Positions 37,039 through 45,541 of a DNA stretch of 64,000 bases are shown piece after piece. A program made the position numbers and the translations under genes. Within the stretch, counting starts at the first letter, position 1, and each line of letters opens with the position of its first letter. A model generated the notes under the pieces. It was not told the origin of the DNA and did not search any database. It saw nothing but the letters and a program-made list of their open reading frames with translations. This DNA comes from Candidatus Mailhella excrementigallinarum (GTDB taxonomy: Bacteria > Desulfobacterota > Desulfovibrionia > Desulfovibrionales > Desulfovibrionaceae): assembly GCA_944324075.1 (NCBI GenBank), contig CALUUZ010000002.1, positions 124,001 to 188,000 of the forward strand, written 5' to 3'.

Positions 37039-39108
37039 ATGACCACAGTGACGAACACGGCGGACAGGAGCGGACGTGCCGCGCTGCTTCTTGCCGGCTG
37101 TCTCGTGGCGGGAGTGCTGGCCGCAGCCTGGGTGGCGTGCGGCGCTCGGTATGAAAGGGCCAGGCAGGATATTCTGGACGCCCGCCGCGCGGAAATGGGG
37201 GCATGGGTCTCCGGCACGCGGGAAGCTGTCGAACTTTGGGCGGATGCGCAAGAAAAGCTTGTGAAGCGGATCAGCACGTCCGAACTGTACCGCATGTTTG
37301 CCCAGGATGTGCAGGCGCTGGGCGGAGGCGTGGAAAAAGCGGTCAACGAGGCCGACCGCGAGGGAACGATTCTGCCGGAAGATGCGGCATCCCTCGCCGA
37401 GCAGGTTCCTTTCATGCGCGGGGCGCTGCTGGACTTCATGAACTACAATGGCCTTTCCGACGTGCGCATTGTCAATGGAGAGGGGCGGACGCTGCTGTCC
37501 GCCATGACGCAGCCCGCGCCTCTGGACAGCGAGGCTGCCGCGCTTGTCGGGAAGGCGGTGAAGGCAGGGGAGTTTCTGTTCGGCTCCGTCCGCGCCGGAC
37601 GCGATGGGCTGCAGCTCGACGTGGCTGATCCCATGTCCGCATATCTGGCCGGAGGAGGGGAGGACGGAGCCGTGGCCGCCGTGTTTGTCCGTATTCCCGT
37701 AACAGGCAGACTCGCTCAGTTCCTTGCCCGTGATCGGCAGGACGATGCCGCGCGGCCGTGGCTGCTTCAGCGTTCCGGCGACGGATGGACGGCTCTTGGT
37801 ACGGATGCCGCGCATTCCGGCCCGGTTGTCTCTCTGCCGCTGGATGCCGCCGGAAACATGGAATTCGGCCGACGTGTCGGAGTGGACGGCAAAAGCGCCG
37901 TGTATTCTCTCGGTGTGTCTGCATCCGGCCCGAACTGGGAAATTATTCTGGAAATTCCCGCAGCCGTGGTGGACGCGCGTTTGCGCGGCATGGCCTGGAT
38001 GATCTACGGCATAGGCGCGCTGGCTTCCGCCGGGGTCGTCCTGCTGGCCGCGCTGCTGTGGTGGGTGCTGATCAGCCGGAGAAACGAGGCCCTGGCCCGG
38101 CATTTCCAGCAACTGTATTCTGTTATCGATCGCCAGAAGCGCCTTCTGGACAGTGTGAATGCCTCACTGGAAGTGGGGCTGGCCATGATCGACGCCGACG
38201 GCGCCGTGCAGATGGCCAATCGCGTCTTTTCCGAACTGGCCGCGGACGAAGGGGAGAATGCGCCGGATGCCGCAGGCCGTTCCCTGCTCAGCCTTTTTGA
38301 TGTGAAGACGGGTGCGCTGCTTGTGGAAGCCGTGCGCGGGGTACTTCAGTCCGGCAGAACCGATACCGTTGAGCTGCGCATGCGCGAGGGAGATGTCGGA
38401 GAACGTCTGCTCCGGGTCAGTCTTTTTCCCCCGTATCGCGGGGATGGAGAGCGGGGTGAATCCCGGCCCGGCGTGGTGGCCATTTTTCAGGATATTACCG
38501 AGTTCCGCCGCCGCAGCGAACAGCGCCAGCGTCAGCAGGCCAACGTCATGCTGGCGCTGGTGCGGGCCATTGAAAGCGTGGATCCCTATCTGGCGGGACA
38601 TTCGCAGAAGGTAGCGGGGCTGGCCGATCTGGTTGGCGGGCAGATGGGGATGGACAGGGCCTCGCGTGAAGGTCTGCGCATCGCCGCCGCGCTTTCGCAG
38701 ATCGGCAAGCTGTTCATTCCCCGCGAACTTCTGCACAAGACCGGAAATCTGACCCCTGAGGAGCGTGCGGAAATCATGCGCGCTCCGGAATATGCCCATG
38801 ATCTGCTGAAGGATATCGACTTCGGCCAGCCCGTGGCCGAGGCCGTGTACGACATGTATGAAAAACTGGACGGGAAGGGATATCCGCGTGGACTCTCGGG
38901 AGAGAGCATCCCTCTGGCTTCGCGTGTGCTGGGTGCGGTGAATACCTTTTGCGCCATGATCAGTCCTCGCTCCCATCGGGAAGGGCTGCGCCGCGAGGAC
39001 GCCATGGACAGACTGCGGAAGGAACCGGGTTTTGATCCGGCCGTGGTGGAAGCTCTGGATAATGTTCTGCGGACGCCTGAGGGTATGAGCGCGCTCCTGG
39101 GCGGATAG
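37039..39108 (+). CDS. membrane sensor with PAS and degenerate HD-GYP domain
   Basis: 689 residues: TM1 about 12-30, periplasmic sensor domain of about 280 residues, TM2 about 317-345, a PAS domain (about 365-480, GLAMIDADGAVQMANRVF), then an HD-GYP fold from about 495. The catalytic His-Asp pair is replaced by Ser553-Gln554 (ALSQIGKLFIP), and the HHE-X2-DGXGYP motif reads MYEKLDGKGYP, so metal binding and hydrolysis look lost while the GYP loop remains. An inactive c-di-GMP receptor is the likely role. ATG 37039 has GAGGAG six bases upstream. Its position after lapG makes it a candidate functional substitute for LapD. Confidence 0.83.
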   Translation: MTTVTNTADRSGRAALLLAGCLVAGVLAAAWVACGARYERARQDILDARRAEMGAWVSGTREAVELWADAQEKLVKRISTSELYRMFAQDVQALGGGVEKAVNEADREGTILPEDAASLAEQVPFMRGALLDFMNYNGLSDVRIVNGEGRTLLSAMTQPAPLDSEAAALVGKAVKAGEFLFGSVRAGRDGLQLDVADPMSAYLAGGGEDGAVAAVFVRIPVTGRLAQFLARDRQDDAARPWLLQRSGDGWTALGTDAAHSGPVVSLPLDAAGNMEFGRRVGVDGKSAVYSLGVSASGPNWEIILEIPAAVVDARLRGMAWMIYGIGALASAGVVLLAALLWWVLISRRNEALARHFQQLYSVIDRQKRLLDSVNASLEVGLAMIDADGAVQMANRVFSELAADEGENAPDAAGRSLLSLFDVKTGALLVEAVRGVLQSGRTDTVELRMREGDVGERLLRVSLFPPYRGDGERGESRPGVVAIFQDITEFRRRSEQRQRQQANVMLALVRAIESVDPYLAGHSQKVAGLADLVGGQMGMDRASREGLRIAAALSQIGKLFIPRELLHKTGNLTPEERAEIMRAPEYAHDLLKDIDFGQPVAEAVYDMYEKLDGKGYPRGLSGESIPLASRVLGAVNTFCAMISPRSHREGLRREDAMDRLRKEPGFDPAVVEALDNVLRTPEGMSALLGG

Positions 39109-39168
39109 GCGGCCCGCTCCGGAACGGTATGTTCACTTCGTTCCCTCATGCGTGGCATTGTCCCATGA

Positions 39169-39310
39169 CTGACCGCCGGAGGCGCGCACAGGCATGAAAC
39201 CAATCGGGCGGGGCCAGCGGACGGCGGGAACCGGAGCATGGCTGCTCCGGGAATGCTCCCGGAGTTGAACGGAGCGAGTCTCCGCCGCATGCCGGTCTCC
39301 GGGGTGGAGT
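39169..39310 (+). repeat. degenerate family A fragment with a GACCGCCGGAGG motif
   Basis: The intergenic space between the HD-GYP gene and the rqcH-like gene holds TGACCGCCGGAGGCGCG, also present upstream of the MFS gene at the end of the window, and a partial family A copy (GAATGCTCCCGGAGTTGAAC, GGAGCGAGTCTCCGCCGC). Neither terminus is intact. Confidence 0.45.
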
Positions 39311-39340
39311 GGAACGGGCGGATGCCTCGTGCGGAGACGA

Positions 39341-41005
39341 TCATCCCAGCTTCAGCTTTTGTTCCAGAGCCGGATCAATGGCGGCCCTGAATGCGCCTTC
39401 GCTGCGATCAATGCGCACCATGCCGGGCGCGGCTCCCTTCATCGGATGAATATAGCGGGCAAGAGAGTACTGGATTTCCGCCCAGGCGCCGTCTTTCAGC
39501 GGACTTTTCAGGGCGGCGAGCGCCCCGGCTTCGCGCAGGGTGCGTTCGGGAATTTCCTGTCCGGCATGATCGCGGCGGATGATCACATGAGCGCTGGGAC
39601 CCTCCGCCGTGTGCAGCCAGTAGTCGTGCGGAGCGGCCAGCTTGAGGGCCAGCGCATTGCCTCTGGTGTCCCTTCCGCGCAGAAGGAGAAAACCGTCACT
39701 GCTGCGGAAAGCCTGGATCTGACTGGGGAGCTGGGCGGAAAAACGTGACGGCCTGCCGGAAGCCTCCGCTTCCCGCCTGGCGATCCGTGCCGCCTTGCCG
39801 GTCAGCACGCCGGGGGCGCTTCCCGCCGTTCCGCCGCCGTGATGAGCCGGAGCCGCAGGCCCCGCTCCGCTGAGGCTGGCCGCGCTGCGCAGCATGGCGT
39901 CGGCTGCGGCGTTCTTTTCCGCCAGTATGACCGCCCTTCGCCGGTCCAGATGCTCGAGTCCGCGCTTTCCGCGCGCGGCCTGACGAAAAAGCTCGCTCAT
40001 GTTTTCACGCACGGTCAGTCTTGGGTCGAGCTTCAGTTCGCGCGGCCCCTGTTCCGTCTCGAGCACGACGAAGGGGGCCTTTTCCTCCGGCCTGAAGCGG
40101 TAGAGCTGGCTCTGGAGCAGCAGGGCATCCTTCTGCCGGTCGCGCATGCCGTTCAGGCGGGCTTCTTCCCTTTCCAGTTTTTCCAGCAGGCGGGACAGCC
40201 GCCTGACTTCCGCTTCATGAGGGCGGGCTGCTTCCTGCCGGGCCTTTTCCCCGACGCGCCCGTATACGTCGCGTTCCCCGGCAAGGGCCAGAGCGGCCAG
40301 AGGGTCGTCCCATACGCTCTCCGTCCACGCACCGCCGAGCTTTGCCAGACGGGCGGGAGGAAGGGGCCATGCAGAGATTTCCAGCGGGCCGGAGCCGTTT
40401 TCATACATGAAGACATCACCCCCGCCGCACTGCAGATCGGCCAGCAGGGCGGCGGCCTCTTCATCTTCCAGCAGGGGAAGCGTGCGGCGCAGCGCCGGCG
40501 TAATCACCGGCCATTCCCGCCATTCCTCGCCTTCGCACAAATCCCGCAGGGAAGTGGAGGCATCGGGCCAGCGCGGTTCTTCAAAGGACGGAGGAGCATC
40601 GAACAGAAGGCGCGGCCCCTCGCGCAGATCCAGCAGCAGCCAAATCGGCCCGCTGTCCCCTTCGATTTCGAGATACAGACGGCGCTCTGTCCAGTGGGCG
40701 GATGCCGAACGGATGCGGTGATCACGGAGATGCTTGCGCAGACGCATGATCTGCGCCGGAGGATGGGCGTTGACGGTCAGCTTGTGTCCGCTGACAAAGA
40801 GCAGAGGGGACTTGCGCTCCGCCCTCAGGACAAGATGGCGTTTTTTTGCGGCCTGTTCGCTGGAGCAGGAGGAAGAGAGAAAGGATGTTCCGTAGAGGCC
40901 GAAAACAGTGACGCCCTGCCCCGGCTGGTAGATTTTTTCCAGCCGGGTACCGGGAAGGGTGGGGAGCAGCGCGTCGCAGAAACGCCGGAAAAGATGGGCG
41001 TCCAT
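39341..41005 (-). CDS. rqcH: NFACT-family ribosome quality control protein (RqcH-like)
   Basis: 554 residues: N-terminal NFACT-N domain (DAHLFRRFCDALLPTLPGTRLEKIYQ split over 1-26), a coiled-coil middle (EAEVRRLSRLLEKLEREEARLNGM, about 270-300) and the C-terminal NFACT-R domain with LLLRGRDTRGNALAL, DYWLHTAEGPSAHVIIRR and HPMKGAAPGMVRI. Bacterial RqcH binds stalled 50S subunits and adds Ala tails; older annotation is fibronectin-binding protein. ATG 41005 starts at the conserved N-terminus; upstream in-frame sequence to 41317 runs through repeat A7 and dksA and is not coding. A TATAAT lies 20 bases upstream. Confidence 0.88.
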   Translation of the reverse strand: MDAHLFRRFCDALLPTLPGTRLEKIYQPGQGVTVFGLYGTSFLSSSCSSEQAAKKRHLVLRAERKSPLLFVSGHKLTVNAHPPAQIMRLRKHLRDHRIRSASAHWTERRLYLEIEGDSGPIWLLLDLREGPRLLFDAPPSFEEPRWPDASTSLRDLCEGEEWREWPVITPALRRTLPLLEDEEAAALLADLQCGGGDVFMYENGSGPLEISAWPLPPARLAKLGGAWTESVWDDPLAALALAGERDVYGRVGEKARQEAARPHEAEVRRLSRLLEKLEREEARLNGMRDRQKDALLLQSQLYRFRPEEKAPFVVLETEQGPRELKLDPRLTVRENMSELFRQAARGKRGLEHLDRRRAVILAEKNAAADAMLRSAASLSGAGPAAPAHHGGGTAGSAPGVLTGKAARIARREAEASGRPSRFSAQLPSQIQAFRSSDGFLLLRGRDTRGNALALKLAAPHDYWLHTAEGPSAHVIIRRDHAGQEIPERTLREAGALAALKSPLKDGAWAEIQYSLARYIHPMKGAAPGMVRIDRSEGAFRAAIDPALEQKLKLG

Positions 41006-41024
41006 AGAGCAGATCAACTTCAGG

Positions 41025-41053
41025 ATTATACGAACCGGGACACGATGTCCCGA
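41025..41053 (-). promoter_or_regulatory. candidate promoter of the rqcH-like gene
   Basis: On the minus strand TCGGGA (41048-41053), 17-bp spacer, TATAAT (41025-41030, perfect -10). The leader would be about 13 nt. The spacer contains a CGGGACA-CGA-TGTCCCG palindrome (41037-41053 region), which could be an operator. Confidence 0.45.
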
Positions 41054-41082
41054 ATCGCAGGGGGCACGCCGCCGCCGTCGCT

Positions 41083-41182
41083 TGACGCCGCAGGTGAATT
41101 GCGGCGGTACCGGATGAGGAGGCGCCTCGGCGGAGTCTCGCCCTGCTCGACTCCGGGAGCATTTCCAGGGTGAAAATGCTCT
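41083..41182 (-). repeat. family A intergenic repeat, copy A7 (truncated)
   Basis: Between dksA and the rqcH-like gene. It has the core hairpin (GCCGCAGGTGAATTGCGGC), GGCGGAGTCTCGCC, CTCGACTCCGGGAGCATTT and terminus AAAATGCTCT (41173-41182). The other end is missing. The terminus lies 17 bp from the dksA stop codon, not in it. Confidence 0.8.
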
Positions 41183-41199
41183 GGTGGGGAAAAGAGGCG

Positions 41200-41562
41200 T
41201 CAGCTGCCCTGCACGTCCTCGCCTTCTTCCTGGCGCGCCTTGCAGTTGACGCACAGCGTGGTTACAGGACGCGCCTTGAGACGGGCCACGCCGATATCTT
41301 CCCCGCACTCTTCGCAAATGCCGTATTCTCCCTCGTCAATACGGGTCAGGGCTTCCTGAATCTTGTGAATCAGGCGGCGCTCACGATCCCGGATACGAAG
41401 GGTGAAGGCACGATCGGATTCCGCAGTTGCGCGATCCGCGGGATCAGCGAAAGAAGACGGGGACTCGTTGAGTTCCTCAAGCGTTGATTCGCCCTTGTCC
41501 TGGGCGTCTTTCAGCATCTGCCGGAGCAGATTGCGAAAGTAGGCGATTTCATCAGCGGTCAA
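41200..41562 (-). CDS. dksA: DksA/TraR C4-type zinc finger regulator
   Basis: 120-residue RNA polymerase secondary-channel protein that works with ppGpp. Coiled-coil N-terminal half with acidic residues at the tip (EELNESPSSFADPADRATAE) and a C4 zinc finger: CEECGEDIGVARLKARPVTT followed by CVNC. The start codon is TTG at 41562, giving MTADEIAYFRNLL, supported by GGAGG four to five bases upstream; no in-frame ATG gives a full-length product. The leader upstream contains repeat A8. Confidence 0.93.
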   Translation of the reverse strand: MTADEIAYFRNLLRQMLKDAQDKGESTLEELNESPSSFADPADRATAESDRAFTLRIRDRERRLIHKIQEALTRIDEGEYGICEECGEDIGVARLKARPVTTLCVNCKARQEEGEDVQGS

Positions 41563-41606
41563 GAATCCTCCTCGCCGGGAAATCCGGCTATGGACTTAGC
41601 TGAATG

Positions 41607-41746
41607 AGAGCATTTTCGCTGCTGACGGCGTCACGGCATCGAAACCTCCGCGATTCGCTTGCGGCGCAATGCCCCGGCTTGAGACATGCGGCCTGCCGGA
41701 CAGAAAGCGGGGTTCCGGCCGATTGCGTCCAACGACAGAATGCTCT
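41607..41746 (+). repeat. family A intergenic repeat, copy A8 (in the dksA leader)
   Basis: 140 bp bounded by AGAGCATTTTCG and GAATGCTCT, the clearest pair of terminal inverted repeats in the window. The interior is diverged (CCGCGATTCGCTTGCGG core, GGGGTTCCGGCCG). If the TATAAT at 41791-41796 is the dksA promoter, this copy is transcribed in the dksA 5' untranslated region. Confidence 0.82.
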
Positions 41747-41790
41747 GGGTGGAGCGGCAATATACCGGAGAAGAAAGATCCTGTAAAGTC

Positions 41791-41796
41791 ATTATA
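41791..41796 (-). promoter_or_regulatory. TATAAT -10 candidate for dksA
   Basis: Perfect TATAAT on the minus strand in an AT-rich patch (TTTATTTATAATGAC), 229 bp upstream of the dksA start codon and 103 bp after the HAD gene. No convincing -35 (TATTCT at 17-bp spacing). Confidence 0.4.
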
Positions 41797-41898
41797 AATA
41801 AACGTGTTGTTGCAGAATAGTGTTGAAAGTGACCTTGACCGCCGGGGGCACGCGGTGCGAGCGCGGCGTTTTCCGCGCCCCGGAGCCGCCGCGTTTTT

Positions 41899-42600
41899 TC
41901 AGCAGGAGCGGGTCAGCTCAAGGGCGCTTTCAAGATCGGCGAAGTCCGCGCAGAAGCCGGGCGTTTCAAGATGAGGATTCCGATAGGGCAGAAAGGGGAT
42001 TCCGGCTCCGCCCGCCGCGTCCCTGTCGGTGGAGCTGTCGCCGACAAACAGCGTATCCCGGGCGGAAAGACCCCATTCACGCAGCACCTGAAAGGCTCCG
42101 TCGGGATCGGGCTTGGGCAGGGCGCGCGCCACAGTGACGACAGGATCAAAAAAGCCTTCAAAGCGACAGGTTGCGATAACGTCCCCCATACCGTCGCGGC
42201 GGTTGGTGTGCACGCCCGTGCGGATGCCGAGAGCGCGGCATCGTTGCAGCAGCCTGTGGATGCCTTCCGTAGGGCGGAGCATGGGCACGATGTCCCGCCG
42301 GTAGGAAATGCGTCTGGTCACATCGCGCAGGGCCGGCATGAGAGGAGCGGGGATAATGGCATCGATCGCCTGCTGGGCCGTACTCATCTGCACATAATGT
42401 TCCTGCTCCTTCGTAAGGAGCGGCAGGCCCAGTTCGCGCCGGAGCAGATTGTAGTAGTGCACGTTCGCGGCGGCGGAGTCGATGATGACGCCGTCGCAGT
42501 CGAAAATGATGCCTCTGGGACGTCCGCCGCACATGTCGGTCAGCCAGGCGGCGAGTTCTTCCGGACTGAAGGCCCGGCTCGTTTCAGCATGTTGGCTCAT
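41899..42600 (-). CDS. HAD-superfamily hydrolase, phosphoglycolate phosphatase-like
   Basis: 233 residues. HAD motif I is IIFDCDGVIIDS (nucleophile Asp), motif II is in GVHTNRRD, the Lys is in RALPKPDPDGAF, and motif IV is FVGDSSTDRDAA. A helical cap follows motif I (subfamily IA). The substrate is not determinable; Gph-like phosphatase and beta-phosphoglucomutase-like activities are the usual guesses. Upstream of dksA on the same strand. Confidence 0.87.
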   Translation of the reverse strand: MSQHAETSRAFSPEELAAWLTDMCGGRPRGIIFDCDGVIIDSAAANVHYYNLLRRELGLPLLTKEQEHYVQMSTAQQAIDAIIPAPLMPALRDVTRRISYRRDIVPMLRPTEGIHRLLQRCRALGIRTGVHTNRRDGMGDVIATCRFEGFFDPVVTVARALPKPDPDGAFQVLREWGLSARDTLFVGDSSTDRDAAGGAGIPFLPYRNPHLETPGFCADFADLESALELTRSC

Positions 42601-42718
42601 GAAAATTTCCGAGGTTTATGGGTGTCATGCATTCCGGAGCGTCAGGGGCTTGACGCATGTTGTCCTGAACATGTTTCCGGAGGAGCAGGGTGGGGCGGAG
42701 CCTGTCCATGTTTCCCTT

Positions 42719-43546
42719 TCACGGAAGTACGGGACACAGGAAGGTCAGAACCGGATCGTCCGGCGTTCCGCCTGCCGAGCCGGAACTCAGGCCGGGGATG
42801 GCGGAAAGGTGCAGCCGCAGAACCGGGAAGGGCGCGGGCGGCTGCACCCCCTCCGGCGGAGGGAGAAGCCGCGCGGGCGGGATGGATGTCAGCGTGTCGG
42901 CCATATCCCGATCCAGAACGAGGAAACGCAGGGAACCTTCCCTTGTTTCCCTGTCCAGCAGGGTGGCGGCCGCTTCCAGCACTGCGCGCCACGCCGCCGG
43001 GGGCGGGAGAACCGGTTCCTCCGGAGAGGCGGACCGCGGCGGAGCAAGCCCGTCGCCGAGCAGAGCGGCGAGGCCGGCCTGTTTTCGCGTCACACTGCGG
43101 GCGAGTTCCTTCAGTTCGATGTTCTGCTGTTCCTGAAGCCAGGCCAGAAGCAGCGTGCGCTGGGCGTTTTCCCTTTTCAGGCGGATCACGGAGGGCGCGT
43201 CGGGGCGGATGGAAGGTGTACCGCCATCCTTCAGCCGGGCCAGCGCATCCTGTTCGGCCGGGCTGAGATCCCCGCCGGAGGAACTGAGACCGCCCGCCGC
43301 CAGAGGCGTGACTGCCAGTCCGTGCGCGCCGTCGCGGATGGTTCGCTCGAAGTCGGCCAGACAGGCGGCGGCCTGCGCGGGAGACCACGGCAGCGCTGGC
43401 GCATGGGCATGTTCAGGCATGCCGGGCAGTCCCGGCCACAGAACAAGCGTCTCTTCCGGCAGGGAGAGGCCGAGAGTACGGGCGTCTTCCCGGACAAGTT
43501 CGGGGTGAAGGTGCGGAAGCGCAATGAGAAGCGGTGTGACAGACAT
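42719..43546 (-). CDS. hypothetical protein
   Basis: A 275-residue cytoplasmic protein that I do not recognise. No signal peptide or membrane helix. Features: an N-terminal alpha/beta stretch (VTPLLIALPHLHPELVR), a central charged helix region (LKRENAQRTLLLAWLQEQQNIELKEL, split over about 120-145), and a C-terminal part with FLVLDRDMADTL. The start at 43546 is supported by GGAG six bases upstream. It lies 118 bp upstream of the HAD gene on the same strand and may share its transcript. Confidence 0.65.
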   Translation of the reverse strand: MSVTPLLIALPHLHPELVREDARTLGLSLPEETLVLWPGLPGMPEHAHAPALPWSPAQAAACLADFERTIRDGAHGLAVTPLAAGGLSSSGGDLSPAEQDALARLKDGGTPSIRPDAPSVIRLKRENAQRTLLLAWLQEQQNIELKELARSVTRKQAGLAALLGDGLAPPRSASPEEPVLPPPAAWRAVLEAAATLLDRETREGSLRFLVLDRDMADTLTSIPPARLLPPPEGVQPPAPFPVLRLHLSAIPGLSSGSAGGTPDDPVLTFLCPVLP

Positions 43547-43665
43547 AGGGGCTCCGGAAATACATGAGAGCGCGGCGCGCGGGAACTCCATCATACGTGC
43601 TCGCTTCGTTTTGGGCAATGCGGGCTGCGGGGAGAGGGGCGGCAGACCGCGCGAAAGCCGGGAAC

Positions 43666-43694
43666 TTGATGTTTCAGGCCGCTGTGTCTATACT
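43666..43694 (+). promoter_or_regulatory. sigma70-type promoter for glnH
   Basis: TTGATG (43666-43671), 17-bp spacer, TATACT (43689-43694); four and five consensus matches. About 98 bases upstream of the glnH start codon. Confidence 0.72.
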
Positions 43695-43792
43695 TGATAT
43701 TTAGGCTTGCAGGAATGGCGCGCGTGCGTCCTGCCCGAGAAGCCGGTCATTCTGCCGCTGCCGTCCGGCAGCGCCGTTTCCCGGAGTGTCCC

Positions 43793-44551
43793 ATGAAACG
43801 CATTTCTTCCCTGGCCGCCGCCCTTGTTCTGGCGCTCGGCCTGTGCGGAACGGCTTCCGCCGCTCCGCTGGTCGTGGCCCACGACACCAATTTCAAACCT
43901 TTCGAGTTCAAGGACGAAAGCGGCAAATACACCGGTTTCGACATTGAGCTGTGGGATGCGCTGGCCAAACGCGCCGGACTTGAATACAAGTTCCAGCCCA
44001 TGGATTTCAACGGAATCATTCCCGGCCTTCAGACCGGGAACATCGACGCCGCCGTGGCCGCCATGACCATCAGCCCCCAGCGTCTTGAAGTGGTGGACAT
44101 GTCTGATCCCTACTATGACACCGGCATCATGATCGCGGTGCGCGCCGAAGACGCGGACAAGGTGAAGAGTCTGGACGATCTGGCGGGCAAGGTGATCGCC
44201 ACGAAGACCGGTACATCCTCCGCCGACTACATCCGCACCAAGTTCGCGGGCAAGGCCGGGGAAGTGAAGCTTTTCCCCAACAACGACAACATGTATCTTG
44301 AACTGCTCAGCGGCGGCGCGGACGGCGTGTTCTTTGACGAATCCGTGGTGCGTGACTTTGCCAGGGCTTCCGAGGGCAAGATTGTTGTGGTCGGCCCCCT
44401 GTACGAAGGGCAGTCTTACGGGGTGGGCTTCCCCAAGGGCAGCAAGATCGTTGGTCCCATCAATGAGGCGCTCAAGGCGATGAAGGCCGACGGCAGCTAC
44501 AAGGCTCTGTACGTCAAGTGGTTCGGCTCCGAACCCGCGGCGAAGCAGTAG
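43793..44551 (+). CDS. glnH: polar amino-acid (glutamine-type) ABC transporter substrate-binding protein
   Basis: 252-residue periplasmic protein of the SBP family 3. Signal peptide 1-23 (LVLALGLCGTASA|A). Typical motifs: VAHDTNFKPFEFKDE, YTGFDIELWDALAKR, GIIPGLQTGNIDAAVAAMTI and GTSSADYI. The pattern fits GlnH, but specificity within the family is not certain. GGAG six bases before ATG 43793. The TAG stop codon shares AG with the terminus of repeat A9, which separates it from its permease gene. Confidence 0.9.
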   Translation: MKRISSLAAALVLALGLCGTASAAPLVVAHDTNFKPFEFKDESGKYTGFDIELWDALAKRAGLEYKFQPMDFNGIIPGLQTGNIDAAVAAMTISPQRLEVVDMSDPYYDTGIMIAVRAEDADKVKSLDDLAGKVIATKTGTSSADYIRTKFAGKAGEVKLFPNNDNMYLELLSGGADGVFFDESVVRDFARASEGKIVVVGPLYEGQSYGVGFPKGSKIVGPINEALKAMKADGSYKALYVKWFGSEPAAKQ

Positions 44552-44820
44552 CGCATTCCGATTCAGAGCGCTTCCGGTGTCTCGTTCCACGAGACTTTTC
44601 TCCGGTTTCCCTGTCCGCAAGGCGCTCCGCTTCCGCACGGAAGCGGAGCGGAATTCCGCGATTCACCTGCGGCGTGAGCCTCCCGCTTCGCGTGGAGCCT
44701 GCGGGCCGGAGCATGGGGGCCTGGCAGGAAAACACCTCCGGTCACAAAATGTTCCGGGAAAACTGCCGGCCGGGACGCTGCGCCCCGGCCGGCGGAAACT
44801 TTCAACCATAAAAAAGCTCT
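44550..44820 (+). repeat. family A-derived repeat, copy A9, between glnH and glnP
   Basis: A long, diverged member: starts AGCGCATTCCG within the glnH stop codon, contains TTCCGCGATTCACCTGCGG, GCGGGCCGGAGCATGGGGGCC, an added GC hairpin (CGGCCGGGACG.. with ..CCCCGGCCGG) and ends AAAAAAGCTCT 13 bp before the glnP start codon. As an intra-operon stem-loop region it may set the ratio of binding protein to permease mRNA. Confidence 0.65.
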
Positions 44821-44833
44821 AAAGGCGGTGCGC

Positions 44834-45520
44834 ATGGCTTTTAACTTCCGTCCCGAAGTCATTGTCGAATCTTTGCCGCTGCTGGTGAAGGGTCTGGAAA
44901 TGACCCTGCTCATCACGGTGGGCGGTCTGGCCCTGGGGCTGGCTCTCGGCGTGGCGACGGGGCTGATCAACACGGGACGCAACCGCGTCCTGCGGGCCGT
45001 TGCCGTGGGGTATATTGAGCTGATACGCGGCACGCCGCTCATCGTGCAGGTCATGTTTCTGTATTTCGGTCTGCCGCTGGCGCTGGGCATGCGCATTCCT
45101 CCCCTGACGGCGGGCATCATCGCCATCGGCATCAACGCGGGAGCCTATATCGCCGAAATCGTGCGCGGAGCGATCCTGTCCATCGACGCCGGGCAGTCCG
45201 AAGCCGCCCGCTCCACCGGGCTCAGCGCCTTTCAGACCATGTTTCATGTCATCTGGCCCCAGGCCTTCCGCCGCATGATTCCTCCTCTGGGAAACCAGTT
45301 CATCATTTCCCTCAAGGATACCTCGCTGCTTACGGTCATTGGCGTGGCCGAACTGACGCGGCAGGGGCAGGAAATCGTGGCCATCAACTTTCGTTCCTTT
45401 GAAGTGTGGCTGGCCGTGGCGATTCTCTACCTCATGGTTACCCTTTCCCTTTCCTGGGTGCTGCGTCTCATTGAGCGCCGCATGACCTCCCGTGTGGTGC
45501 GCAGAAGCCACGCGCATTGA
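44834..45520 (+). CDS. glnP: polar amino-acid ABC transporter permease
   Basis: 228 residues, five transmembrane helices, HisMQ/GlnP type. The EAA loop that contacts the ATPase reads QSEAARSTGLSAFQTMFHVIWPQAFRRMIPP. ATG 44834 has AAAGGCGG six bases upstream. A strong terminator follows directly, and no glnQ ATPase gene is in the window, so the ATPase must be encoded elsewhere or shared. Confidence 0.92.
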   Translation: MAFNFRPEVIVESLPLLVKGLEMTLLITVGGLALGLALGVATGLINTGRNRVLRAVAVGYIELIRGTPLIVQVMFLYFGLPLALGMRIPPLTAGIIAIGINAGAYIAEIVRGAILSIDAGQSEAARSTGLSAFQTMFHVIWPQAFRRMIPPLGNQFIISLKDTSLLTVIGVAELTRQGQEIVAINFRSFEVWLAVAILYLMVTLSLSWVLRLIERRMTSRVVRRSHAH

Positions 45521-45541
45521 AATGTCTTTCTCCGAACGGCG

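Noticed and set aside
41006..41317. N-terminal extension of the RqcH-like protein
   Set aside because: The frame runs through repeat A7 and the end of dksA and encodes no conserved sequence; the conserved NFACT start is at 41005.
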